Shown here piece by piece: positions 54,370 to 63,159 of a stretch of DNA of 64,000 nucleotides. The notes beneath the pieces are model-generated. The model saw nothing but the letters and a program-made list of their open reading frames with translations, was not told the origin of the DNA and did not search any database. The stretch spans positions 9,420,068-9,484,067 of the forward strand of contig OZ038472.1 of assembly GCA_964036295.1 (NCBI GenBank), in the 5' to 3' direction. The position numbers and the translations under genes were made by a program. The stretch comes from Plumapathes pennacea. Lineage: Eukaryota > Cnidaria > Anthozoa > Antipatharia > Myriopathidae. The stretch's first letter is position 1; the number at the start of each line of letters is the position of its first letter.

Positions 54370-55067
54370 ACCATTACTGGATTTTTGAAGATTTTTTCTC
54401 GGTTTTCGCCTGATAAAGAAACCTATAATTTGTCTGATTTATCCGCTAGTTACAGATGTTAATGGGTAAAATGGTTTAAAAACCCGCCCCCACACGAAAA
54501 GAGAATATCTGTTGGCCAGCGTCATTGTTGCCAGCTGGCCAATCAGGTTAGATTTTCGCCTACTGACGGCCAAATCACGTGATTAATGGGTGCATTAGAA
54601 GCCAGTGACCGCTCATTACGCCTGTCTTTCGTTTCATCATCGCATGGTGCACGATGTCGGAGCAAACTGAAGGGGAAGAAATATTCATCCTTTTGAGTCG
54701 TCCACAGTATACTTTTACTCACTGAAGATATTTTTAATCCTTAGAGACAATGAAGTGGATCACGAAAGGGGGACGACATCTTCAAGGTGAGGAGATCAGC
54801 TTTTTATGTATGATTCAAACTCCGTGCGCGAGAAACAAAGCAGCCAAACCAGGAAACCAAGAATATAAGGAGGAGCGAGGAGCAGCACGCTTTTGTACGC
54901 TCCGGTCCTTTACTGTTTTTCGTATCGTCTTACTTCCTATATTACTCCAGTGAACATTATGTAAAGTCTTCTGAAGACACTTGGGCCTTAGATAATCAAT
55001 TTTGGAGGTCTTCTTACAATTTGAAGCAGAAAGCCAACGGGAAGTTGCTCACGTTTGCGAATTCAAC
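54370..55067. other. non-coding sequence; LINE 5' end lies somewhere here
   Basis: I see no gene. The boundary between the host element's interior and the LINE 5' untranslated region cannot be placed from this copy alone. Confidence 0.45.
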
Positions 55068-55754
55068 ATGGCGTCCAAAGGATCCGCTCGTACAAGATCC
55101 AGTTCTAACTTGGAATCTTCTATGAGTGAGCAAATACAAGAGTTATTCAACACTGAATTAAAGAAATATCTTCAATCCGCTGGATTTCAAGAAATATTGA
55201 GCCAAACGCTGAAGTGCGCCATCGACGAAGCTGTCGAAGCGGCAACGAAGCCGCTCAAAGAAAAGATCAACAATCTTGAGAGCCAGCTCTTTCTAATACG
55301 GGAGAAGACCAATGACAACGAGCAATATTCCCGACGTTGTAACGTTCGCATAACTGGAATTGAGGAAGATGAGCAAGAAGATTGCTATGGAAAGGTAATT
55401 GCCTTCTGTGACAAGGAATTGGGGGTTAAAATCGATCAACATGAAATCGATCGAGCACACCGTGTTGGGAGACCCAAAGCTGATGGTTCACGCTCGATGA
55501 TCGTCAGACTTAAGAGCTATCGAACGAAGATCCTAGTAATGAAGAACAGAAGGAAACTGAAAGGAAAGAACTTATACGTAAATGAGGATCTAACAAAACC
55601 GAACCAGGAACTCTATATGCAAGTTCGCAAAGATTTCCGCGATGTGGGCCTTTCATACACTCGGGACGGAGCCATCTTTATTAAACGGCGTGATGATGGG
55701 AGAATACTCCGTATTAGACGCAAGGAAGACCTGTTGAGTATCTCGCAACGTTAG
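55068..55754 (+). CDS. LINE ORF1 protein (L1-ORF1-like: coiled coil, RRM, C-terminal domain)
   Basis: I choose the ATG at 55068 (CAACATGG, good Kozak), giving 228 aa. Residues ~15-90 are helical and end in a coiled coil (KPLKEKINNLESQLFLIREK). QYSRRCNVRITGIEEDE starts an RRM-like domain, the region IDRAHRVGRPKADGSRSMIV follows, and LYVNEDLTKPNQELYMQVRK, then GAIFIKRRDDGRI, closes it. These match the pattern of L1-type ORF1 (Transposase_22-like) proteins that bind LINE RNA as chaperones. No stop or frameshift, so the copy may be recent. Confidence 0.85.
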   Translation: MASKGSARTRSSSNLESSMSEQIQELFNTELKKYLQSAGFQEILSQTLKCAIDEAVEAATKPLKEKINNLESQLFLIREKTNDNEQYSRRCNVRITGIEEDEQEDCYGKVIAFCDKELGVKIDQHEIDRAHRVGRPKADGSRSMIVRLKSYRTKILVMKNRRKLKGKNLYVNEDLTKPNQELYMQVRKDFRDVGLSYTRDGAIFIKRRDDGRILRIRRKEDLLSISQR

Positions 55755-56043
55755 ACTGTGGCCTTGTGTCTTTAGACACCTAGCTCTATGACTCTCTTTG
55801 CTAGTTGTGTTCTTTTTACTATGTACTTCGTACCTACTTTTTTGTTCCAATTTTGTATCTATTTTTGTGCTGGTTGTGTTCATAGCGTGGTTTGTTGTGT
55901 TCTGTCTTGTGTTTTCACCCTGGTAGATGCATTTTTCCTTTGCCAAGTAGTACGTGCGCAACAAGAGGTAAGCAGTCATATTTTTCTACTTTGGCTCCCA
56001 CTAGATAGGGGTTGATCTAGTAAGTTATAGGGCAGCAATCGGG

Positions 56044-59000
56044 TTGTTTAACAGTCGATATCTACTTCTGACTTACAAGTTGCTTTTCACTTTATCGTTA
56101 TCTTCACTTGTAAACTTTAGTGCACTTGTATGTTTCTTAGCATTTTTGATTTTATTATCCGGAAACGTTCACCCAAACCCAGGTCCCAGTCAACTTTGCA
56201 TTTCCCTTGCACACTTGAATGCCCGTAGCCTTTGCTCTAGTGATAAACTCCACGAAATCTCCGCTCTCACTATTCTGCATAAATTTGATATTCTAGCCAT
56301 AACTGAAACCTGGCTCAGTGTCAATATTACTGATGATTCAGTTCTTATTCCGGGCTACAGTGCTCCTTTACGAAAAGATCGAATCGCAGGTAGAGGTGGT
56401 GGAGTTGCAATTTACTTGGCCGATCATCTTTTCTACAAAAGGAGAACAGATTTTGAAAATGATAATTTAGAATTAATTTGGGTCGAACTTCTTTGTGGTG
56501 TTTGTTATCGACCACCAAATTCATCTTCTGAAAGTGTTGGCGCATTCTTTGACTTCTTACAGAATTCTTTTGATCTCATAAATGCTAATGGTTTTTCATC
56601 AGTTGTTCTTACGGGTGATTTTAATGCTCATTATAACTTTGTGGATACTCCATCTCCTAGCACAGACACTGGTTTGAAGCTTTATAGTTTTTTGGAATGT
56701 AATAACCTCTTTCAGCTTATTGAGGAACCAACGCGAATTACCCAGTCAACCGAATCAATCCTTGACCTTATTATTTCTGATTCACCAGGTTACTTTATTT
56801 CATCTGGAACCCTCAGTCCTCCTGCTAATTGCGACCACAATGTTATCTTTGGCAAATTTGCTATTCCCATCAATAAGCCGAAATTCTTTCAAAGAAGTGT
56901 CTGGAACTTCAAAAATGTGAATGTCGAACAATTAAACGAGGCTCTTTTAAATGCAAACTGGGACCAGGTGTTTCAACCTAACGAAGGCAATATTGACACT
57001 GTTTATGATAAATGGTTAGCAGTCTTTCGATCTATTGTGGAGAGTTTTATCCCTCACAAAAATGTCGTCATCCGTCCAAACGACAAATCATGGATGAATG
57101 GACATATTCGTCGCACCATGCGCAAACGTGATCGCCTTTTAAAGAAATATTCAAGGAATAAACTTGCCTTGCACTGGGAAAAGTATCGCCTACAAAGGAA
57201 TCTAGTCGTATCACTGATTCGCAAAGCAAAATCACAATACGATAAAAATATTAATGAAACATTGATGGATCCAACTTTGTCTCCAAAGAAATGGTGGAAC
57301 ATTGTCAAGTCGTTTTATGGCCGCAAAACGTATTCATCCATCCCAGCTCTTATTGAAGGCAATGCACTTATCTATGACCCTATAGAAAAAGCCGAAACCT
57401 TTAACAAATTCTTTATAAGCCAGACATTTTTAGATGGCTCCAGCTTATTAGAGCCACTTCAATTAGCTCCTTTTACTGCAGAGACAATATCAAATTTGCA
57501 ATTCTCTGAACAAAAAGTTCGCAATCTTTTATGTGAGGTAAATATCTCCAAAGCATGTGGTTTTGACGGAATCAGTAATAAATTAATTAAAATTTGTAGT
57601 CCTGGTATTTACCGTTCGTTTGCACGTCTAATCAACACGTCGCTGTCTCTTGGTCAATTTCCTAAATGCTGGAAATTTGCAAATGTGCTGCCTCTATTTA
57701 AAAAAGACAATCGACAGTTAAAACTTAACTATCGTCCCGTCTCACTTCTACCATGTCTCAGCAAAATTTGCGAAAAGCTGGTCTTTACTAAACTCTATCA
57801 ATTTCTCGAACATATCGGTTTCTTTTTTCGCTTCCAGTCGGGATTTCGTCCAGGCGACTCAACAGTGATGCAGCTAACTTACATTGTTCACAAGATCTAT
57901 GAAGCCTTTGAAAGGGGGAATGAAGTTAGGGCTGTTTTCTTAGATATTTCCAAAGCTTTTGACAAAGTTTGGCACAAAGGATTAATAGCAAAACTACGCC
58001 ATATAGGTGTTAGTGGTTCTTTGCTTTCTTGGTTTGAAAGTTACCTCTCTGAAAGAGAGCAGAGAGTGGTCATTGAGGGATTTAATTCTTCCTGGAGCGG
58101 GATTCGTGCAGGAGTTCCTCAAGGTTCGGTTCTTGGTCCCCTTCTCTTTTTAATCTATATAAATGATATTCAATCTAACGTCCAGTCATCCTGTTTTCTA
58201 TTTGCGGATGATTCATTTTTGTTGGAGGAAGTTACTAGCTCACCCGATGTTTCAGCACTTCGCTTAAACCAAGATCTTCAGTCTATTATGTCTTGGTCTA
58301 AGCAGTGGTTGGTAACCATGAATGAATCAAAAACTAAATCAATGTTGTTTTCTCTTAAAAGAGGAAATCCATTTCACCCCCCATTAACTCTAAACGACAT
58401 TACAATTGATGAAGTTAGTAGTCATGAGCACTTAGGACTCACTCTGTTATCAAATATGTCTTGGCGTGCACATATCCTCAACATACATCAAAAAGCTTCA
58501 AAAAAATTGAACTTATTGAAAGGTCTTAAATTTAAACTTTCTAGAAGTACTCTCGAAATACTCTACAAATTACTAGTTCGTTCCAACATGGAGTATGCAG
58601 ACGTTGTCTGGGACGGCTGCACTTTGGGTGAACGTGACCTTTTAGAAAATCTCCAGTACGAGGCAGCACGGGTAGTTACAGGTGCCATGAAAGGTACTCA
58701 TAGAGAAAACGTTCTGAATGATGTCGCTTGGCAGAAGTTGCAACACCGACGTGTTATTCATAAATTAATATTGATTTACAAAATAATTAATAAGCTAACA
58801 CCCAATTATCTTAATGATTTGTGTCCTTCTTATGTAAGTCAGCGTACCAATTACAATCTCCGTACAAGTAATGATCTAAATCTCCCTGCTCCTCGTACTG
58901 AGAGATTTAAAAATTCCTTTCTTTATTCAACTATTTCATCTTGGAATTCCTTACCATTGTCAATTAGATCAAGTCCTTCGTTAGCATCATTTAAAGTGAA

Positions 59001-59400
59001 GTTGTTTCACTTAAGGTTATTTAGTATACCTACGCTAAATCAACTGGTTTATGTCGGTGACCGTTTTCCTGCTGTCCTACATACTAGGCTTCGTTTAGGT
59101 AATAGTACACTGAATCATGATCTTTTTCTAAAAAACTGTGTTCCCTCTCCCGCTTGTAAGTGCGGTTCTCCAAGAGAAACTAGAAGCCACTTTCTTCTTT
59201 TCTGTCCCAGATTTGCTGCCCTCCGTACTGAACTGCTTACCTCTATTGCGCAGGTTGCCGGTCATGCTTGGGCTAATTCGACTTTATCGAACAAAGTTAA
59301 CTGGCTCTTAAATGGTTTCCCAGGCTTAGATTATGATTCAAATGCTTTTATTTTTAAATCAGTACAATCTTTCCTAATGCAAACCAAGCGTTTTTGCTAG
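56044..59400 (+). CDS. LINE ORF2: endonuclease - reverse transcriptase, no AUG start, 2A-like N terminus
   Basis: The frame is open from 56005 to 59400; no in-frame AUG occurs before residue ~355, so the start given is a TTG and is arbitrary. Residues ~8-40 are hydrophobic, then GNVHPNPGP. Endonuclease motifs: LNARSL, ITETWLS, CYRPPN, LTGDFNAH, CDHNVI. RT motifs: YRPVSLLPCLSKICEKL, QSGFRPGDST, AVFLDISKAFDKVWH, GVPQGSVLGPLLF, and FADD at ~718-721 as the catalytic box. C-terminal CKCGSPRETRSHFLLFC may bind zinc. It nicks target DNA and copies the LINE RNA in place (target-primed reverse transcription). No stop codons; activity is possible if a start mechanism exists. Confidence 0.9.
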   Translation: MFNSRYLLLTYKLLFTLSLSSLVNFSALVCFLAFLILLSGNVHPNPGPSQLCISLAHLNARSLCSSDKLHEISALTILHKFDILAITETWLSVNITDDSVLIPGYSAPLRKDRIAGRGGGVAIYLADHLFYKRRTDFENDNLELIWVELLCGVCYRPPNSSSESVGAFFDFLQNSFDLINANGFSSVVLTGDFNAHYNFVDTPSPSTDTGLKLYSFLECNNLFQLIEEPTRITQSTESILDLIISDSPGYFISSGTLSPPANCDHNVIFGKFAIPINKPKFFQRSVWNFKNVNVEQLNEALLNANWDQVFQPNEGNIDTVYDKWLAVFRSIVESFIPHKNVVIRPNDKSWMNGHIRRTMRKRDRLLKKYSRNKLALHWEKYRLQRNLVVSLIRKAKSQYDKNINETLMDPTLSPKKWWNIVKSFYGRKTYSSIPALIEGNALIYDPIEKAETFNKFFISQTFLDGSSLLEPLQLAPFTAETISNLQFSEQKVRNLLCEVNISKACGFDGISNKLIKICSPGIYRSFARLINTSLSLGQFPKCWKFANVLPLFKKDNRQLKLNYRPVSLLPCLSKICEKLVFTKLYQFLEHIGFFFRFQSGFRPGDSTVMQLTYIVHKIYEAFERGNEVRAVFLDISKAFDKVWHKGLIAKLRHIGVSGSLLSWFESYLSEREQRVVIEGFNSSWSGIRAGVPQGSVLGPLLFLIYINDIQSNVQSSCFLFADDSFLLEEVTSSPDVSALRLNQDLQSIMSWSKQWLVTMNESKTKSMLFSLKRGNPFHPPLTLNDITIDEVSSHEHLGLTLLSNMSWRAHILNIHQKASKKLNLLKGLKFKLSRSTLEILYKLLVRSNMEYADVVWDGCTLGERDLLENLQYEAARVVTGAMKGTHRENVLNDVAWQKLQHRRVIHKLILIYKIINKLTPNYLNDLCPSYVSQRTNYNLRTSNDLNLPAPRTERFKNSFLYSTISSWNSLPLSIRSSPSLASFKVKLFHLRLFSIPTLNQLVYVGDRFPAVLHTRLRLGNSTLNHDLFLKNCVPSPACKCGSPRETRSHFLLFCPRFAALRTELLTSIAQVAGHAWANSTLSNKVNWLLNGFPGLDYDSNAFIFKSVQSFLMQTKRFC

Positions 59401-59581
59401 TCTTCATGTCTTCAACTGTTTGTTCCGTCCTCTAACAGGGTGTTAAATCATTTTCAATTATTAGTTGTTGTTTTAACATTATCGCATGTAAATTAGCTTT
59501 CTATTTTGTCTTTATGTTTGCTTGTTTTGTTCAGCTCCTTAAAATAATAATTTTTGTATTAAATTTACGTAAACTCCCTAG

Positions 59582-59607
59582 ATGAGCTGCATTCTGCAGC
59601 TCTTGGA
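59582..59607 (+). other. 3' hairpin of the LINE
   Basis: GAGCTGCA-TTC-TGCAGCTC makes an 8-bp stem, 45 bases before the A-tail. CR1/L2-type LINEs often carry such a 3' structure for RT recognition; here that role is inferred. Confidence 0.65.
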
Positions 59608-60309
59608 GTTAATGTAAAGTTCCAAATATTGTTTAAATAAAAAAAAAAACAAAGCAGCCTATAATTTTATTATTTGCTAAACAAGCGTACTTCTTGGACC
59701 TTTAGATGCAATTTTTTTCTTTATCGGAGCCCAACTTTGAAGTCAATAGGCTACAGAAAGACGGATTAACTACATTACACTTTTGGAAAGAAAAATCGCT
59801 ACGCGTTTCTCAGATTTCCATATTACACAACATACGTAACTTTTATGGAAAATGAGGAGTCTTATGTAATTCTTATGGAAAATGCGGAGTGTTGAAAAAT
59901 CTTGTCATCAGTTATCTCTCATCTTAAATCTCATCATCACTTATCCTTTTAAAAACAGCTTCGCTTTGTTGCGGACTTTGTTTAAGTCTTAGATTCTTGG
60001 ATTGATTGGGTAACTGCCGGTGTCAAACTGAAACGTCCCTCATATTTCTGTCCGGCCGGACATTCCAGTCTAAGGCCTACGTTTTCTCGCTGATCTAACA
60101 TGTGAGGATACTCATAACGATTCCATAACCTTTTATGATCACTGGAGAAACGGTAACTCCCTCTAAGTCAGACTATTCGCAGTAGTTCACGACAGACAGC
60201 TATTACACAACAGGCGCCTGCCTGTCGGCTATAATCTGATCCAGATATTTGGTGAGTCATGTTTCACCAGTACCTGAGTTTTTTTCAAATTCCCAATTTT
60301 TGCGTTCCC

Positions 60310-60560
60310 CTTTCCAGATTCCGGTTCCCAGTTCCCCGTTCGCGATTCCCGGTTCCCGGTTCCCAGGTTCCCGGTTCCCGGTTCCCAGGTTCCTGGTTCC
60401 CGGTTCCCCAGTTCCCGGTTCCCAGGTTCCCGGTTCCCCGTTCCCGGTTCATAAGTTCCCGGTTCCCAAGTTCCCAGTTCCCTAGTTCCCGGTTCCCGGT
60501 TCCCGGTTCCCGGTTCCCGGGTTCCCTGTTCCCTGTTCCCGGGTTCCCGGTTCCAGGTTT
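60310..60560. repeat. GGTTCCC minisatellite (right arm)
   Basis: About 30 units of CCCGGTTC / CCCAGTTC, the inverse of 54125-54350. Confidence 0.97.
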
Positions 60561-60599
60561 TAAACATAGCCTTTTCAGAATCCAAGTTTGACAAGATGA

Positions 60600-61410
60600 C
60601 AACACAATACAATGGAAAGTGGAATTTTTGTACTGTATGAGGACTGCTCTATATAGTGTATTTTGAAATCATTGAAGACGTAAACAATAGTGTTTTGGTT
60701 TTTGTTTCCTTTGCTGGAAAAGAGCTAAAGCTATGGCTTTCAGGAACCGGTGAGTTTTGAAAATTTACATCAATTAACGTACAATACACTTTTGTTAAAC
60801 GACGGTCGTGTTATCATTATGATATTTCTGTATTTCAACAATTGCCGTATATTTTGTCGTTTGATGCCCCGGGAACTGTGATGAAGGCCAAGTAGGATTA
60901 TACTGTGATCTTTTTGCTGGTTTTCAAAGCTATTTCAGAGTGCCTTCGTGCAAGATTGGTGTCATCCGATTCCTTACATGTTTGCATAATTTCATTGACA
61001 GTCTGACACATGCTGTGAAGTTTTGTCGCCGCGTTTGTTGGCACACTGTATTCAAGGATAAAATGTAACCGGGTTAAAATGCTTTTGCTTTTTGAAGGCT
61101 ATTAAAGTAGAAAATATCCGGCCACTGCTTTCCAAATTAAACAATATGTCTACTAGCTGGACCCCCGTAAGATACTCGCTCAACACAATCGGACTTTGTA
61201 TTATTTAGTGACCGGGGTTTGCTCGCTCAATAAAATCGGACCTTGTATAATTTAGTGACTTGATTTCTTTTTTCTGTCAAATATTTTAAAATCGTCAAAC
61301 GCAGTTTGAAAAGTTGTTGTGTTCAAAATTGAATCCCTGCCAAAATTCACACGATTCCGAGACTTCGAAAGCGTGTAAACAAGCGACTCACTTTGATGGT
61401 TCTAAATTTG
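60600..61410. other. intergenic DNA, no gene recognised
   Basis: Short frames only. ACAATCGGACTTTGTATTATTTAG and a near copy lie at 61187 and 61225, a ~45-bp local duplication. Confidence 0.4.

Positions 61411-61458
<48 letters not shown>
61411..61458. repeat. (CA)n microsatellite
   Basis: About 23 CA units followed by an A-run. Confidence 0.98.
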
Positions 61459-61461
<3 letters not shown>

Positions 61462-61618
61462 AAAACATACACGTATGTGGTTAGGATAAAGCATTGGCTG
61501 GAGAAATCGCGGCTTTTCTTGAAATTCATAAAAATTTCGGTGTCCAAGATCGACTTTGCTTGGCTTTCAAGCCTCGGGAGTATTTTGTAGTTGCGTGTAA
61601 ATGTTTTCTCAGCGAATT

Positions 61619-61803
61619 AACAAATTGACGTCAGTTTTTTATGTCTGTCCTCTTATTGATCATGAAACGCGTCATAACATTGTCAAAAAGTTGTGGATCC
61701 ACGAGGCGCTTCGCCGAGTGGATCCGCAACTTTTTGACAATGCTATAACGCGTTTCATGATCAATAAGAGGACAGACACATAAAAAACTGGCGTCAATTT
61801 GTT
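61619..61803. repeat. long near-perfect palindrome (foldback element)
   Basis: AACAAATTGACGTCAGTTTT..GTCTGTCCTCTTATTGATCA..AAAAAGTTGTGGATCCAC on the left is mirrored to the right around GCGCTTCGCC near 61711, giving ~85-bp arms with few mismatches. A further copy of TGTCTGTCCTCTTATTGAT lies at 62203-62221. Confidence 0.92.
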
Positions 61804-62530
61804 TTTTACAATAACAAAACTCAAGCGACGACGCGGGGAAAACACGCAAGAAAACTGGATTTTGTTCGATTTGACCGAAATGTTGTCAACAACTTTTCCC
61901 GCTTTCTAATTGGTCGAGGTTGAAATTCAAGACATTTCATTGGCCAAGAAGTGACAGTTTGACGTGAGCATTTCGCGCGTGCAAAATAAAATTTTGTCAA
62001 AGAAGTTGGAAAGAAATGAACTAGACGCTTTTCTGCTGCGGTTTTCTCGACAATTTCAAGACAAAGCTCAAAGAAATTCGCCTCTGAACACTTCTGGTTC
62101 TCTACTTCAAATGCCGAATGTCGCTTTTGCAAGAACTGAGGTAAAATTGAAGCTGAATTCACCTTCTTCGTCCAAATCACTGTCGTCAGCACTCGATTTT
62201 ATGTGTCTGTCCTCTTATTGATATTAGACAATCACAAAGCGAGAAACTGACGTGTTATTGTGAAATTTTGAAGTTCAGCTAGTGTCTACGAAAATTGCAG
62301 ACTGTGCACGTTGTCTGAACTAAACCAGACTGCCGTGTGACAAAGATTTTTTTAGCGGCCGACTGGCGACGTCGCTACACAGCCGTGGTTTGCAAAAAAA
62401 TTTAAATAATCTCCGAACGGAAAATAAACAAGAATCCCGCTTTCCGAAAACCCACTACTGAGCGAGGGGATATCTGCGATTATTGTATTTCTAGTATTGC
62501 TTGAATTTCCTAAAAAGCAAACTATATAAA
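61804..62530. other. intergenic DNA, no gene recognised
   Basis: An open minus frame at 61821-62192 (123 codons) has no motif I recognise. A copy of part of the palindrome unit lies at 62203-62221, so 61619-62225 might be one foldback element with internal sequence. Confidence 0.4.
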
Positions 62531-62710
62531 CAATAAACTACTTTTGGCGAGGAAATATGCACGGATAATTGTCCGAGGATATTATCTGTTCCGAGAAGCG
62601 AACAGTTGCCCGAGAGCGAAGCTCGAGGGCAACTGTGAGCTTCGAGGAACAAATAATGTCCAAGGACAATTATCTGTGCATATTTCCGAAGCCAAAAGTA
62701 GTTTATTGTC
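62531..62710. repeat. dispersed foldback MITE, copy 2
   Basis: CAATAAACTACTTTTGGCGA..GGAAATATGCACGGATAATT is mirrored by ..GCATATTTCCGAAGCC.AAAAGTAGTTTATTG. Nearly identical to 9686-9853. Confidence 0.85.
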
Positions 62711-63018
62711 TTTATTATCCTTCAAATATTTCCTCGCGCAGCGCAAATAACGGTGCGGAAACTGTGAAGCTTTTTAGTGCTCTCTGGAACTGCTTTTTGA
62801 CCAGTAAATTGATGTCCTCCTCAGTAGTCATCTTGTAATGATTTTTGTGACTAAACAAATAGAACTGTGTTCGGATATTGTCAATAAACAGCGTTAGTTC
62901 GCCAGGCGGGGGTTATTTGTTGATAACGTCCGCTCACGAGCGGATGTTATTCGGTCACGTGTCACGATTCTACTAATCACGCGCGGGAGGAAATATTTGA
63001 TGGGTCATAAAAAGAGGT

Positions 63019-63153
63019 TATTACACGGGAAGGAGTGCAATACGGCGAAGTATTTTTACGAGTCGGTTTTATTTTTTCGAGCCTGCTTCAGGCGAGAAAA
63101 AATAAAACTGACGAGTAAAAATACAGCCGTATTGTGCGCCTTTTCGTGTAATA
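63019..63153. repeat. palindromic repeat
   Basis: TTACACGGGAAGGAGTGCAA..TACGGC..GTATTTTTACGAGTC..TTTTATTTTTTCGAGCCTG is mirrored by CAGGCGAGAAAAAATAAAAC.. and GTATTGTGCGCCTTTTCGTGTAA, centred near 63085. Confidence 0.85.
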
Positions 63154-63159
63154 AATTGT

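Larger units (their letters stand above)
55068..59651 (+). mobile_element. CR1/L2-like non-LTR retrotransposon with two open ORFs
   Basis: ORF1 (55068-55754) and ORF2 (from ~56044 to 59400) are both open. The 3' end has a short hairpin and an AATAAAAAAAAAAA tail near 59637. The endonuclease-RT order, the N-P-G-P N terminus and the C-terminal C-x-C..H..C motif fit the CR1/L2/Rex1 group. The 5' limit is uncertain, so the start given is the ORF1 start codon. Confidence 0.9.
54114..60571. mobile_element. element with GGGAACC-array inverted repeats, interrupted by a LINE
   Basis: GGCTATGTTTAAAACCTGGA at 54114 is mirrored by TCCAGGTTTTAAACATAGCC ending at 60571. The flanks TTTCCAGAAT and TTTTCAGAAT agree at 9 of 10 bases, a probable Mutator-type duplication. 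Each arm (~250-290 bp) is mostly a tandem array of ~8-bp GGGAACC-type units and ends internally with GGGGAACGCAAAAATTGGGA. The LINE lies between the arms. No transposase found. Confidence 0.75.

Noticed and set aside
54005-54388. Open frames of repeated GTGNREPG / PVPGSRF type, also at 60229-60612
   Set aside because: They follow the GGGAACC arrays on both strands and have no start context or conserved domain.
61821-62192. Open minus frame of 123 codons as a gene
   Set aside because: No motif, low-complexity-like composition and placement next to foldback repeats; length is within chance for this window.
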